A DNA stretch of 64,000 nt from Croceibacter atlanticus HTCC2559 (GCF_000196315.1 NC_014230.1:434001-498000), one strand, 5' to 3'. Numbered from the stretch's first letter, positions 33,248-43,561 are shown. Numbers and translations are program-made. The notes: a model not told the origin generated them from the sequence alone.

Positions 33248-35344
33248 ATGACATCTACTACTTCATCTATCACCCAACTATTAAAAACTCATTTTGGTTA
33301 TGACAGCTTTAAGCCCAACCAAGAAGCCATTATAAACGATGTGCTTTCGGGGAAAGACACCTTAGCTATTATGCCTACTGGTGGTGGAAAATCGTTGTGC
33401 TACCAATTGCCTGCATTAGCCAAAGAAGGAACTGCTTTGGTTATTTCGCCATTAATTGCTCTTATGAAAGATCAGGTAGATGCATTGCGAGCCAATGGTA
33501 TAACTGCTGCTTATTACAACAGTAGCCAACCAGAAGAAGAGCAGCAACACGTGTTGCAACAACTTACAAAAGGTGAGTTGTCTTTATTTTATGTTGCACC
33601 AGAAAGCTTACCAAACTTACGCCACACCATTAGTACAATTACTCTAAATCTAATTGCGGTAGATGAGGCGCATTGTATTTCTGCTTGGGGACATGATTTT
33701 AGACCAGCCTACACTAAACTTGGGAGTTTAAAACAGGAGTTTCCGCAAATTCCCATAATTGCTCTTACAGCAACTGCCGATAAGGCAACACAAGATGATA
33801 TTAGCAAACAGCTTAATATCTCTCACGCTAAAAAGCACTTGGCCTCTTTTGATAGGCAAAATTTATTTTTAGATGTAAGACCAGGTCAAAGCCGCATTAA
33901 ACAAATTCTTAAATTTTTAGGTCCTCGAGGTGCCCAAAGCGGTATTATTTATTGCCTGAGCAGAAAGAGTACAGAAAAGCTTGCCCAAAAACTAAAACAA
34001 GCTGGCTATAAGGCTAAAGCTTATCACGCAGGTTTATCTCCAGAAGACCGTGCAAACATACAAGAAGATTTTGTAAATGACACCACACCCATTATTGTGG
34101 CAACCATTGCCTTTGGTATGGGAATAGATAAAAGTAATGTGCGTTGGGTTATACATTATAATATGCCTAAGAATATAGAAGGCTATTATCAAGAAATTGG
34201 TCGTGCAGGACGAGATGGCTTAAAAGCACACACCTTACTGTTTTACAGTTATGCAGATGTGATACAATTACGCAGATTTACCGAAGGCACAGCTACAGAA
34301 GAGTTTCAGTTGGCAAAATTAGAGCGTATGCAACATTACGCTGAAGCATTAAGTTGCCGCAGAAAAGCCTTGCTTAATTATTTTGGAGAACATCTTACTA
34401 AAGATTGTGGGTATTGTGATGTTTGTCAAAATCCGCCTAAATATGTAGATGGAACAGTTATAGCGCAAAAGGTTTGCTCTGCAGTGGCACGCGTTAAAGA
34501 ACAAGAAGGTGTCACTATGATTGTTGATGTGTTACGTGGTGCCAAAAATGCACAAGTATTTGATAAAGGATACCAGCATATAAAGACCTATGGTGCTATA
34601 AACAATGTTTCCTGGAACGATTTACAGCAATACATTATTCAATTAATAAATCTTGGTGTGTTGGAGGTTTACTTTCACGAAAATGGAAGATTAGTGCTTA
34701 CACCTTTAGCAAAGGCAATTTTATTTGAAGGGCAGAACATTCAACTAGCACATACCGAAGATGTGAAAGCTTTAAAAGATGCAAAAACTACTAAAGTAAC
34801 TAAGAATGACAGCCTATTTGAGCAATTGCGAAACAAGCGTTCTGCTATAGCTGCTGAAAAAAATGTGCCTGCCTATATTATTTTTAGTGATGCCAGCTTA
34901 AAAGATATGATTAAGAAGCAACCTACCACAATTAAAGCTTTTGCAGATATTAGTGGTGTTGGTAAAGCTAAGTTAGAGAGCTATGCAGAACCGTTTATTG
35001 ATGTTATTAAAACATATAAAGCACAACAAAAACCTAAGGTAGACACGTACCAACAAACGCTTCAATTATATACGCAAGGAATGCCTGTTGAAGATATTAG
35101 CAAAGAGCGTGATTTGTCTTTAAACACTATTTACAGCCACTTACTAAAGCTTCATTTAGAAGATAAACTTTCATTAAACTTAAATGAATTTGTAACAGAT
35201 GAAGAACTTTCTAAAGTTAAGACTGCAAGTAAAACATTAAACCATCCTGAAGGTTTAAAACCCTACTACCTTCATTTTGAAGAAACCATACCGTATTGGA
35301 AACTTAAGTTTGCACTAACTATGTTAGAAGATCAGGAAAAGTAA
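33248..35344 (+). CDS. recQ: ATP-dependent DNA helicase RecQ
   Basis: The 698-residue helicase is of superfamily 2. The Walker A motif is MPTGGGKSLCYQLPAL (near residue 40), the DEAH box is AVDEAHCISAWGHDFRP, and motif VI is QEIGRAGRDG near 316. The zinc-binding Cys set is around CRRKALLNYFGE...CGYCDVC (370-396), followed by a winged helix and an HRDC domain near 540-590 (IFSDASLKDMIKKQP). The C-terminal extension of about 90 residues looks like the helix-turn-helix end of the longer RecQ type. It unwinds DNA 3'-5' in recombination and fork repair. It overlaps the convergent LytTR gene by 13 bp. Confidence 0.95.
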   Translation: MTSTTSSITQLLKTHFGYDSFKPNQEAIINDVLSGKDTLAIMPTGGGKSLCYQLPALAKEGTALVISPLIALMKDQVDALRANGITAAYYNSSQPEEEQQHVLQQLTKGELSLFYVAPESLPNLRHTISTITLNLIAVDEAHCISAWGHDFRPAYTKLGSLKQEFPQIPIIALTATADKATQDDISKQLNISHAKKHLASFDRQNLFLDVRPGQSRIKQILKFLGPRGAQSGIIYCLSRKSTEKLAQKLKQAGYKAKAYHAGLSPEDRANIQEDFVNDTTPIIVATIAFGMGIDKSNVRWVIHYNMPKNIEGYYQEIGRAGRDGLKAHTLLFYSYADVIQLRRFTEGTATEEFQLAKLERMQHYAEALSCRRKALLNYFGEHLTKDCGYCDVCQNPPKYVDGTVIAQKVCSAVARVKEQEGVTMIVDVLRGAKNAQVFDKGYQHIKTYGAINNVSWNDLQQYIIQLINLGVLEVYFHENGRLVLTPLAKAILFEGQNIQLAHTEDVKALKDAKTTKVTKNDSLFEQLRNKRSAIAAEKNVPAYIIFSDASLKDMIKKQPTTIKAFADISGVGKAKLESYAEPFIDVIKTYKAQQKPKVDTYQQTLQLYTQGMPVEDISKERDLSLNTIYSHLLKLHLEDKLSLNLNEFVTDEELSKVKTASKTLNHPEGLKPYYLHFEETIPYWKLKFALTMLEDQEK

Positions 35345-36063
35345 TTTAAAAGATCTGCTTTCTTAGATGCAGAAACAGAAAGTACTTTGCCGTTTTTTAA
35401 CTCTACTTGGCCACCTTTTCCCTTTATATATTTGGTAATAGCATTTACATTAACAAGATAGGATTTGTGTATTCTGGCAAAACCAGAATCTGTTAGCGCA
35501 TCCTCAAAATACTTAAGAGTTTTGCTCACCACTTTTTTAGTGTCTTCTAAATAAATGGTAGTGTAGTTGTTATCTGCTTCGCAGTATAAAATGTTATTAA
35601 CCTGTAAGACCTCAAAACCCTCTTGTGTAGGAATGGTTATTTTACCATCTACAGCTTTTATATTTGCAGAAAGCACTTTATCCTTTAACTGTGATTCTTT
35701 GGTTTTTATAGCCACCACATAATCTACAGCTTTTATAAGCTCATCTATATTTATTGGTTTTAAAAGATAGTACGAAGCGTGAGCATTTAAGGCGTCTTTT
35801 GCATAATGATCATAAGCGGTAACAAAAACTGTTTCAAATGTGCGATCGCCTACTTTTTCAAGAAGGTCGAACGCATTACCATACGGCATTTCAACGTCTA
35901 GAAACACAAGATCTAATTGATGATTTCTTATAAGCTCAAGACCTTCATCTACACCACTTGCTTCACCTACCAAATTAATATTGGGACAATATTTAGTAAT
36001 GTAATTTCTAAGAATATCACGGCTTCTTGCCTCATCTTCAACTAAAATGGCATCTAAGATCAT
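35332..36063 (-). CDS. LytTR-family response regulator
   Basis: A receiver domain (about 1-120: LVEDEARSRDIL, the phosphoacceptor Asp in DLVFLDVEMP, and the YLLKPI Lys region) is followed by a LytTR DNA-binding domain (about 145-240: NILYCEADNNYTTIYL, FARIHKSYLVNVNAI). LytTR domains bind direct repeats upstream of target genes. The start ATG overlaps the stop of the kinase gene by one base (TAATG), so kinase and regulator are translationally coupled, in the order kinase then regulator. Confidence 0.92.
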   Translation of the reverse strand: MILDAILVEDEARSRDILRNYITKYCPNINLVGEASGVDEGLELIRNHQLDLVFLDVEMPYGNAFDLLEKVGDRTFETVFVTAYDHYAKDALNAHASYYLLKPINIDELIKAVDYVVAIKTKESQLKDKVLSANIKAVDGKITIPTQEGFEVLQVNNILYCEADNNYTTIYLEDTKKVVSKTLKYFEDALTDSGFARIHKSYLVNVNAITKYIKGKGGQVELKNGKVLSVSASKKADLLNYFS

Positions 36064-38252
36064 TAGTGTTTCTTTAAGGTTACAGCAACACGAGTTCCTG
36101 TGTGGTTAGTTTGGTCTTTATCTGAAATGGCAATTGCAATAGTGTCACTATACATATCGTTTAAAATTGAAATACGACGTTGTATATTACTCATGCCTTG
36201 AGACTTTTGTTTTTTCTGATTGTCTGTTTTAATAGCTTTAGATTGAGCTCTGCCAATACCATCATCTTCAATTATAATAACTACTGTATGCTCATCTTTT
36301 AATTGAAAATGCACCAACAAATTACCTTTATCTTCCTTATACCTCAAGCCGTGCCACACTGCATTTTCTACATAAGGCTGTAATAACATAGGCGGAATTT
36401 TAAATTGATTTGTAGGTATTGCATCATCTACCAAAATATCATAATCAAACTTATCCTGAAACCTAAAGTGCTCTAACTTGGTATACTTTTGAAGCAGCTC
36501 TATCTCTTTTGATAATGGTATAAAATCTTCCTCACTGTTTTCTAAAACAGCTCTCATAAGCCCAGAAAACTCGGATAGATATCTGTTAGCGGCACGCTCA
36601 TCATTAGTTGCTATAAAGCTGTTTACAGAGTTGAGTGCGTTAAATATAAAGTGCGGATTCATTTGTGAGCGCAGCGACTTTAAAGCCAACAAGTTATTTG
36701 CAAATTTTTGTTGCTTGTTATTCCGGTACATTAAATATGCTGCAACCAATAGTGCCAACGCCAATGCAATTAAAACACCAATAATCCATTTTTGCCTTCT
36801 GTTGCTTTGGTTTACTAAGCTTTGATTTTCCACTGCTAATTGGTAACGCGACTCATTTAGCGCTCTGTCTTTTTCTAAGCTTTCTATTCGAGTTTGTTTT
36901 AGTGTGAGATCTCTACTAAACCGTGCTGCCTGAGAAATTTCCTGTTCTTTCTGAACGTATAGTTGATCTACAACAACTTCATAATCCTTAAACGTTTCTT
37001 CGGCTTTAGTTATATCTCCCTTTGCTCTATAAAGCTCTCCTAATTTTCTTGTTGCATCCTTTTGTACCACCAAATCATTGTTTGTCTTGGCTTCTTTTAT
37101 ACTCTTTTGTAAATACGGTATGGCATCTTCAATATTTTCCTGTGCAGCGTAGGCGTTTGCAATTTTATAGTTTTGTTTTTGTGGCGTTAATGCACTCTCG
37201 TTATCAATTTCCTGTTCTTTCTCCACAGCATCTTCAGACAATACCTCAATATCTTTTAAGGCCTCTTGGCGTAATTGTATTTCTTCTCTATAAGATCTAT
37301 TCTTACTGTAAAAGTCTGCTACCTTAGTTTTTTCTTCTGCAGCACGTTTACGTGTTTCCTTATTAGCAAGGTTTAAAGAATTTTCATAATAATCTTCTGC
37401 AGGCTTAGTAGCTCCTTTAGCATCATAAGCCTCCGCGATTTTGGAATTTAAGTCTGTAACTTTTGGTGTAAACAAATGCTTTTCTGCCAAGGTAAGCGCT
37501 TGTTGATATTGGGTAATAGCTTTATTTAAATCACCAGTATTTTTATAGGTATCTCCCAAACCTTCTAATCGTAAAACTTCATTATAATTAGAAAGCGATT
37601 TATTTTTTAGCTCATTATAAAGAGATATACTTTCTTGGTAGTTTTTATTTAATGTATAAGCTTTTGCCAATTTTAGCTGCCGTTGTGTAGAAACATTATC
37701 TCGTATAGCAAACTTGTAATTGCTTACTGCTAAATCATGCTGTTTCCAATACGTGTAAATATCACCCAGCAACTCATAAGCCTTTGCTTTTTGAAGTTTA
37801 GATAACGTTTGTTCTTGATCTGTTGCCAAGGCCTTAGCAACATACTCGATACTTATTTTTGCATCTTTTTTTAGTACATTTTTGGCAGAGTCTAAATACT
37901 GCTGAAAACGTTCTTGAGTAACTTGTTTATTTCGCTTTACAGCTTTAGGTTTTGTTTTGTTTGGTGCGACTGTGAGTTTAATATTGTCGTTTCTACCAAT
38001 GGTATGATACACCGTTTCAAAATCTTCGTGTCTAATTACAAGCTCTTCTCCTATTCTTGCCTGTAACCTAAATTCGCCAGCCGCATTTGTAGTCGTATAA
38101 GCGCCTCCAACAACCTCAACATTAGCGTTGGAAAAAGGATTGTAGGTACCTTCTTCTAAAACTGTACCTCTCACAATAGTTTGTTCTCCAATTTGAGCAA
38201 CACAACAAGGCACTGAACAGATGAAAAATAAGATAATAAAAATGTGTTTCAT
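36063..38252 (-). CDS. LytS-type histidine kinase with carboxypeptidase-regulatory and TPR domains
   Basis: The 729-residue protein has a signal peptide ending near CCVAQ and a carboxypeptidase-regulatory-like beta domain (about 22-95). TPR repeats follow (about 130-430: AYELLGDIYTYWKQHDLAVSNYKFAI and others), then a membrane helix near 497-515. The cytoplasmic kinase core has the His motif RSQMNPHFIFNALNSVNSF, and the ATPase part has PPMLLQPYVENAVWHGL and IEDDGIGR. This is the arrangement of LytS/YpdA-like kinases. The TPRs would face the periplasm and sense an unknown signal. Confidence 0.9.
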   Translation of the reverse strand: MKHIFIILFFICSVPCCVAQIGEQTIVRGTVLEEGTYNPFSNANVEVVGGAYTTTNAAGEFRLQARIGEELVIRHEDFETVYHTIGRNDNIKLTVAPNKTKPKAVKRNKQVTQERFQQYLDSAKNVLKKDAKISIEYVAKALATDQEQTLSKLQKAKAYELLGDIYTYWKQHDLAVSNYKFAIRDNVSTQRQLKLAKAYTLNKNYQESISLYNELKNKSLSNYNEVLRLEGLGDTYKNTGDLNKAITQYQQALTLAEKHLFTPKVTDLNSKIAEAYDAKGATKPAEDYYENSLNLANKETRKRAAEEKTKVADFYSKNRSYREEIQLRQEALKDIEVLSEDAVEKEQEIDNESALTPQKQNYKIANAYAAQENIEDAIPYLQKSIKEAKTNNDLVVQKDATRKLGELYRAKGDITKAEETFKDYEVVVDQLYVQKEQEISQAARFSRDLTLKQTRIESLEKDRALNESRYQLAVENQSLVNQSNRRQKWIIGVLIALALALLVAAYLMYRNNKQQKFANNLLALKSLRSQMNPHFIFNALNSVNSFIATNDERAANRYLSEFSGLMRAVLENSEEDFIPLSKEIELLQKYTKLEHFRFQDKFDYDILVDDAIPTNQFKIPPMLLQPYVENAVWHGLRYKEDKGNLLVHFQLKDEHTVVIIIEDDGIGRAQSKAIKTDNQKKQKSQGMSNIQRRISILNDMYSDTIAIAISDKDQTNHTGTRVAVTLKKH

Positions 38253-38465
38253 AAGTACTTTTGAAAGGTTAAACCTACTACAATAAAACGGTTCAAAAAA
38301 ATGCAGATGTGCTGTAAATACTCAATTTAATACGTTTTTGCTCTCATTTTGAATAGCTGAATCATTCATATGGACTATTCACTCAATAGTATGTACCAGT
38401 TACTCATTACCAATTTTTATTGCACTGCTGTACAAGTACTTTTATGATGTTCAATTAAAAAAAAG

Positions 38466-39641
38466 ATGATGAAAATTAATGCCCTACCAATTATTGTAAG
38501 TTGTTTAAGTCTTATTGGCTGCGTAAATGCAAATTCAAAACCTGAAACTCTCTTAGCAGATGCTCCAGAAGTTACTCACCAATTACACACACCTGCGACT
38601 AACGAGACTCCAAAAATACAGGTTGCATTATTGTTAGATACCAGTAATAGTATGGACGGATTAATAGACCAAGCAAGAGCTCAACTTTGGGATATTGTAA
38701 ATGAGTTATCCTTAGCTAAATGTTATGGAAAAGCACCAACCTTAAGTATTGCTTTGTATGAGTATGGAAATAGTAACCTTTCTAAATATGACGGCTATAC
38801 TCGCAAAATTTTAGAGTTCACACAAGATTTAGATGATGTCTCAAAAGCATTATTTTCTTTAACTACTAATGGCGGCAATGAATATTGTGGTACAGTTGTA
38901 CAAACTGCAGTAAACAATTTAGAATGGGAAAACGAAGACGAAACCTTAAAGCTTATTTTTATAGCAGGAAATGAACCGTATACGCAAGGACAAATAAACT
39001 ATGTTGATGCCTCACAAAATGCTAAAGAACATGACATTACCGTAAATACTATGTTCTGCGGAAGCTACAATCATGGCGTTTCTTCTTATTGGCGAGATGG
39101 TGCTCTACTTACTGGAGGCGATTATATGGCAATAGATCATAATAAGGCCATAGTACACGTTGCCTCTCCATACGATGATGCTATTTTAAAATTAAACACA
39201 AAATTGAATAACACCTATATACCGTATGGCGCAAAAGGCCTAGAAAAAGCTGAAGTACAAATATCTCAAGATGATAATGCTATGAGTTATAATGAGAGTA
39301 GCGCAATTAAAAGAGCAGTTAGTAAAAGCTCTCATCTTTACACAAATAAAAGTTGGGATCTTGTAGATGCTGTAAATGAAAATGAAGTAACCCTTTCAAA
39401 ATTAAATACTGCCCAACTACCTAAAGCGTTGGCAGGAAAATCTACAGCAGAGATTGAAGCCTACATTGTATTAAAAACTAAAGAGCGTAAGCAATTACAA
39501 GAAAAAATACAGCAATTAAACACCAAACGAAAAAATTACATAGCCAAAGAAACTACAACATTAAATAAGGCTAACAACCTACAGAGCGCGATGTTAGCGG
39601 CTATTAAGAAACAAGCTGAAGCCAAACATTTTTACTGGTAA
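38466..39641 (+). CDS. von Willebrand factor A lipoprotein
   Basis: The protein is 391 residues, with a lipobox LIGCVN (Cys at about residue 19-20). A vWA domain runs over about residues 50-250. Its metal-ion-dependent adhesion site begins LLLDTSNSMDGL (DxSxS), with the later Thr in TNGGNEYCG and Asp/Gly positions in IFIAGNEPYTQG. A C-terminal coiled-coil-like part (about 320-391: KERKQLQEKIQQLNTKRKNYI) follows. The protein probably sits at the periplasmic face or cell surface and mediates protein contacts through a metal ion. Divergent from the LytS-type kinase gene (213 bp apart), which might control it. Confidence 0.85.
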   Translation: MMKINALPIIVSCLSLIGCVNANSKPETLLADAPEVTHQLHTPATNETPKIQVALLLDTSNSMDGLIDQARAQLWDIVNELSLAKCYGKAPTLSIALYEYGNSNLSKYDGYTRKILEFTQDLDDVSKALFSLTTNGGNEYCGTVVQTAVNNLEWENEDETLKLIFIAGNEPYTQGQINYVDASQNAKEHDITVNTMFCGSYNHGVSSYWRDGALLTGGDYMAIDHNKAIVHVASPYDDAILKLNTKLNNTYIPYGAKGLEKAEVQISQDDNAMSYNESSAIKRAVSKSSHLYTNKSWDLVDAVNENEVTLSKLNTAQLPKALAGKSTAEIEAYIVLKTKERKQLQEKIQQLNTKRKNYIAKETTTLNKANNLQSAMLAAIKKQAEAKHFYW

Positions 39642-39743
39642 ATCACTAACTCTCAACTGCCTGTATTTTAATTTTATTAAAGAATATAAAGACCTGTATT
39701 AAATTATTACCTAACTTTAAGTGTTAACTAAACCACTTATATT

Positions 39744-40208
39744 ATGGGAATTTCAAATTACATGGGTCGTAGAGCTAAACCTACAAAAGGTAGCAAAGAG
39801 CAAATTACGGTGTCTGATTATATGAGTAGAAAACTCGTCACCTTCACACCAAGCCAAAACGTGATGGAGGTGATACAGACACTCGTAAAGCACAAAATTT
39901 CTGGTGGTCCAGTAGTAAATGACCAAAATGAACTTGTTGGTATTATTTCTGAAGGTGACTGTATAAAACAGATTAGTGATAGTAGATACCACAATTTACC
40001 AATGGATGATGCTACAGTTGAAAAACACATGGTAAGAGATGTAGAAACTATAGATGGTAATATGAATATTTTTGATGCAGCCAACCAATTCTTAAGCGCT
40101 AAAAGGAGACGTTTTCCTATTGTTGAAGAAGGGAAGCTTGTAGGATTAATTAGTCAAAAAGATATTTTAAAAGCTGCTTTAAATTTAAAGCAACAAAACT
40201 GGAAGTAA
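39744..40208 (+). CDS. Tandem CBS-domain protein
   Basis: The 154-residue cytoplasmic protein has two CBS motifs (about 25-85 and 90-150: VSDYMSRKLVTFTP, ISGGPVVNDQNELVGIISEGDC, HMVRDVETIDGN, RRFPIVEEGKLVGLISQKDIL). CBS pairs bind adenosyl nucleotides such as AMP, ATP or SAM and act as energy sensors. There is no fused enzyme or channel. The basic N-terminus (MGRRAKPTKGSKEQ) is notable but of unknown use. Converges on the GIDE-like gene 1 bp away. Confidence 0.88.
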   Translation: MGISNYMGRRAKPTKGSKEQITVSDYMSRKLVTFTPSQNVMEVIQTLVKHKISGGPVVNDQNELVGIISEGDCIKQISDSRYHNLPMDDATVEKHMVRDVETIDGNMNIFDAANQFLSAKRRRFPIVEEGKLVGLISQKDILKAALNLKQQNWK

Positions 40209-40209
40209 A

Positions 40210-40887
40210 TTAAAGTTTGTCTTTAAATGCTTCAGGATCATCTGTAATGATAAGTTTGTCGTCTTGTGTTCCTTCTAGCTCTAATATGCTAGAATAGTTG
40301 TAACCTTCGATAGGCGTGTTTAATTTTTTCCATTTTGCTGTAGCAAGTACAGCAATGCGCTCTCCTATTTCAATAGATGATTCTTTGTATTCTAAGTTTT
40401 TATTGAAACCAAATAGTGTTGTTGCTCCTATATTTCTTGTCCTAATAAAATGTCTTAAGCGTGGTGAAGCGTCATTTAAAAATCCGGTAGAATGACTTAT
40501 ATCTTGTACTACATAACTTGTTACAGTCTTTAAGTTAGTTTGCGGTTTTATTACTGCAAAAGCGCCATTTGCTTCAATCATAAAGTTTTTTACACGTTCT
40601 TCTTTAAAGATGGTTCGGCTTCCGTTATTTCCATTCTTTTCTTTAACTTCAACATAATAATAAACACACTTTCTTTTACTTAATGGTGCAGTTAGTACAT
40701 CTGTACCTGCTTTTACTTTTCCAAAAACCTTCACTTTTTGATTATGCCTAACACTAACTAAAGATGTGCTTTTCACTTTGGTTAATTGCCTTAATACAAC
40801 ATTACGTTTTGAAAAATAGTAACTGCATATTATAATTATAAATGCAAAAGCAAAACCTGCAATTAATAGAATAGTTTCTGTATCCAT
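40210..40887 (-). CDS. GIDE-like membrane-anchored protein
   Basis: One N-terminal membrane helix (residues about 5-25) precedes a cytoplasmic or periplasmic domain of about 190 residues. It has VKVFGKVKAGTDVLTAPLSKRKCVYYYVEVKE, then NFMIEANGAFAVIKP, and IEIGERIAVLATAKWKK. This resembles the GIDE domain that precedes the RING in the human mitochondrial E3 ligase MUL1. Bacterial GIDE proteins have no RING and are of unknown function. Runs co-directionally with the zinc-ribbon gene, 5 bp away. Confidence 0.6.
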   Translation of the reverse strand: MDTETILLIAGFAFAFIIIICSYYFSKRNVVLRQLTKVKSTSLVSVRHNQKVKVFGKVKAGTDVLTAPLSKRKCVYYYVEVKEKNGNNGSRTIFKEERVKNFMIEANGAFAVIKPQTNLKTVTSYVVQDISHSTGFLNDASPRLRHFIRTRNIGATTLFGFNKNLEYKESSIEIGERIAVLATAKWKKLNTPIEGYNYSSILELEGTQDDKLIITDDPEAFKDKL

Positions 40888-40892
40888 ATTAG

Positions 40893-41246
40893 TTAGTGTC
40901 GCTTTACTAGTGCGAAGAAATCATTATCTAGTTCTAGATAGCCTTGATCATAAACAAAGTAATACACCTTGCCTGCTTTGGTTGTATATGTGCTTGTAAA
41001 ATAATTAAAGTCAAAATCTTTGGCAAGTAGTTTAGTACGCGTAGTCTTGGTTTTATCTTTGGGGTTAAATGCTTCTAAAATTCGGTAGTTTTTACGAAGT
41101 CTGTTATTAATATTTCTAATAAGATTTTTACTGTCCTTATTAATATTGTTATTGTAAGCGTTACGACAACCGTCATGGCAGAACTTTTTATCTACTCGAC
41201 CCATTAACTTTGTACCACACTCTAAACAAACTCGTTTTGCAATCAT
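40893..41246 (-). CDS. Small zinc-ribbon protein, function unknown
   Basis: The 117-residue protein opens with CLECGTKLMGRVDKKFCHDGC, a Cys set (CxxC...CxxxC) that can bind one zinc ion. A basic helix (RNINNRLRKNYRILEAF) follows and then a beta-rich C-terminus (YFTSTYTTKAGKVYYFVYDQGYLEL). I do not recognise the family beyond a DUF2116-like ribbon. It is upstream of the GIDE-like gene and they are likely co-transcribed. A nucleic-acid contact is possible from the basic helix but not shown. Confidence 0.65.
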   Translation of the reverse strand: MIAKRVCLECGTKLMGRVDKKFCHDGCRNAYNNNINKDSKNLIRNINNRLRKNYRILEAFNPKDKTKTTRTKLLAKDFDFNYFTSTYTTKAGKVYYFVYDQGYLELDNDFFALVKRH

Positions 41247-41284
41247 GTTATAAATATAGCAAAATTGATTTCAGAAAAAAGCTT

Positions 41285-41318
41285 AAAAAAACGCAGCTCA
41301 TAAGAGTCTGCGTTTTTT
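41285..41318 (-). terminator. Terminator after the aspS unit
   Basis: AAAAAAACGCAG (41285-41296) pairs with CTGCGTTTTTT (41308-41318) with an 11-nt loop. It lies just after the stop at 41321 on the minus strand and ends in a U-run in that direction. Confidence 0.85.
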
Positions 41319-41320
41319 AA

Positions 41321-41596
41321 TTATTTAGAGTTGTTGGGATTTCGTTTGTTCTTCTCCTTGTCTTTATTAAATTCTTTCATTCGTTTAAAGGCTTCATCTG
41401 TTAGCATATAATCTCTAACATTTTTCCCTTTCCAACGGTAATATATAAAACAAGGTATAAGAATGAACATGCCTAACAAACAAGCTGTTCCTATAAGTTT
41501 ATGACCCAAGGCAACATCTTCTGTATCTAATTTCCAAAAACCAAGGCAAAGTAATATTGCACAACTAAAAAATAAGATGACAATAAACTTTTTCAT
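41321..41596 (-). CDS. Small two-helix membrane protein
   Basis: The 91-residue protein has two hydrophobic helices (about 4-22 and 33-55) and a highly charged tail from about 60 to 91 (KRMKEFNKDKEKNKRNPNN). Its start is 2 bp after the aspS stop, so the two genes are co-transcribed. No family recognised. The basic tail would lie in the cytoplasm by the positive-inside rule. Confidence 0.65.
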   Translation of the reverse strand: MKKFIVILFFSCAILLCLGFWKLDTEDVALGHKLIGTACLLGMFILIPCFIYYRWKGKNVRDYMLTDEAFKRMKEFNKDKEKNKRNPNNSK

Positions 41597-41598
41597 AA

Positions 41599-43347
41599 TT
41601 ACAGGTTAAGCTTAAGATGAAGCTCCTTAAGTTGCTCTTCATCTATTTTTGCAGGAGCATCTATCATAACATCTCTACCAGCATTGTTTTTAGGGAATGC
41701 TATAAAATCTCTAATAGTTTCTTGTCCACCTAATATAGCTACCAATCTATCAAGTCCAAATGCTAGTCCGCCGTGAGGTGGCGCACCGTATTGAAAAGCA
41801 TCCATTAAGAATCCAAATTGAGCTTTTGCTTCTTCTGGAGTAAAGCCTAAATAATCGAACATTAAAGCTTGAGTTTTGCTATCGTGTATACGTATAGAAC
41901 CTCCACCTATTTCATTACCATTTAAGACAAGATCGTATGCGTTTGCTTTCACTTCTCCAGGATTAGTTTCCAAAAGCTCTAATTGTCCAGGTTTTGGTGA
42001 CGTAAATGGATGGTGCATAGCGTGATAACGCTTTGTATCTTCATCCCATTCTAATAATGGAAAATCTATTACCCAAAGTGGAGCAAATTCGTCTGACTTT
42101 CTTAGTTCTAAACGCTCTGCCATTTCCATACGCAATGCACTAAGTTGTGTTCTTACTTTATGTGTATCTCCAGAAAGCACGCAAATTAAATCGCCTGGTT
42201 TAGCACCAGTGACTTCTGCCCATTTTGCTAGATCTTCTTGGTCATAAAATTTATCTACCGAAGACTTATAGGATCCATCTTCATTACATTTTACATACAC
42301 CATTCCTAAAGCACCTACTTGAGGTCTTTTAACCCAATTTACTAAGGCGTCTATTTCTTTACGAGTATATGATGCTGCTCCAGGTACTGCTATACCTACT
42401 ACAAGTTCTGCAGAGTTAAATACACCAAAGTCTTTATGTTGTGCAACTTCGTTTAGTTCACCAAACTCCATCCCAAACCTAATATCTGGCTTATCATTAC
42501 CATAACGTTTCATTGCGTCATCATAGGTCATTCTAGGAAACTCGGTTACCTCTACTCCTTTAAGTTCTTTAAGTAAATGTGTAGTTAAACCTTCAAAAGT
42601 ATTTAAGATATCTTCTTGATCTATAAACGCCATTTCACAATCTATCTGTGTAAATTCTGGCTGTCTATCTGCTCTTAAGTCCTCATCTCTAAAGCATTTT
42701 ACAATTTGAAAGTATTTATCCATACCACCAACCATAAGCAATTGCTTAAAAGTTTGAGGAGATTGTGGCAAGGCATAAAATTGCCCTTCATTCATTCTGC
42801 TAGGCACAACAAAATCTCTTGCACCTTCTGGTGTAGATTTTATTAAGTATGGAGTTTCGGTTTCAATAAACCCTAAATCTGATAAATAGTTTCTTACTGC
42901 AATAGTAACCTTGTGCCTAAATATTAAATTCTCTCTAACTGGAGTTCTTCTTATATCTAAGTAACGGTATTTCATTCTTAAATCTTCACCGCCATCCGTA
43001 TCATCTTCAATAGTAAAAGGAGGTGTTTTTGCAGCATTAAGAACAGTAAGTTCTTCAACGAGCACTTCAATATCACCAGTTGGGATATTCTTGTTTTTAG
43101 ATTCACGCTCAATTACCTTTCCTTTTGCTTGTATAACAAACTCGCGACCAAGTTCTTGGGCACGATTTAATATCTCTAAAGACGTACGCTCCTCATCAAA
43201 TACTAATTGAGTTATACCATAACGATCTCTAAGATCTACCCATACCACAAAACCTTTATCTCTTACTTTTTGCACCCATCCAGAAAGAGTGACTTGATTA
43301 CCAATGTGATCTGAGTTTAACTCACCACAAGAATGTGATCTATACAT
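41599..43347 (-). CDS. aspS: Aspartyl-tRNA synthetase
   Basis: This class II synthetase of 582 residues attaches aspartate to tRNA-Asp. The N-terminal OB fold binds the anticodon ([28 protein letters not shown]). Motif 2 is [20 protein letters not shown], and motif 3 is [17 protein letters not shown] near the C-terminus. The insertion domain of the bacterial type is present (about 285-420). The length is typical of bacterial-type AspRS. I cannot tell from sequence alone whether it is discriminating. Its promoter would lie in the 43348-43540 gap. Confidence 0.95.
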   Translation of the reverse strand: MYRSHSCGELNSDHIGNQVTLSGWVQKVRDKGFVVWVDLRDRYGITQLVFDEERTSLEILNRAQELGREFVIQAKGKVIERESKNKNIPTGDIEVLVEELTVLNAAKTPPFTIEDDTDGGEDLRMKYRYLDIRRTPVRENLIFRHKVTIAVRNYLSDLGFIETETPYLIKSTPEGARDFVVPSRMNEGQFYALPQSPQTFKQLLMVGGMDKYFQIVKCFRDEDLRADRQPEFTQIDCEMAFIDQEDILNTFEGLTTHLLKELKGVEVTEFPRMTYDDAMKRYGNDKPDIRFGMEFGELNEVAQHKDFGVFNSAELVVGIAVPGAASYTRKEIDALVNWVKRPQVGALGMVYVKCNEDGSYKSSVDKFYDQEDLAKWAEVTGAKPGDLICVLSGDTHKVRTQLSALRMEMAERLELRKSDEFAPLWVIDFPLLEWDEDTKRYHAMHHPFTSPKPGQLELLETNPGEVKANAYDLVLNGNEIGGGSIRIHDSKTQALMFDYLGFTPEEAKAQFGFLMDAFQYGAPPHGGLAFGLDRLVAILGGQETIRDFIAFPKNNAGRDVMIDAPAKIDEEQLKELHLKLNL

Positions 43348-43539
43348 AACTTAAATTTAAGAGTGCAAATTTAAGAACTTGTATAGATTTAAACACTGTA
43401 AAAGAATAGGAATTACGAGAAATGATAATCTCTTTAAACTGCAGCTAGATTTTACAATTTAACAAAAATATTGCATATTTTAATAGTTGTTTCTCACTAA
43501 TTGCACTTACACCTTGTTTTTAGAACAATGAACGTTTCT

Positions 43540-43561
43540 ATTTGTTAAATATTTAACAAAT
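43540..43561. promoter_or_regulatory. Perfect 22-bp palindrome over the susC promoter
   Basis: Positions 43540-43561 are a perfect palindrome with half-site ATTTGTTAAAT. It contains the -33 TTG (43542-43544) of the promoter next to it, so a protein bound here would block RNA polymerase. Probably an operator. Confidence 0.65.

Noticed and set aside
36631-37327. Plus-strand open frames opposite the TPR histidine kinase
   Set aside because: Antisense shadows of a gene with clear domains; no start context and Cys/Leu-rich meaningless sequence.
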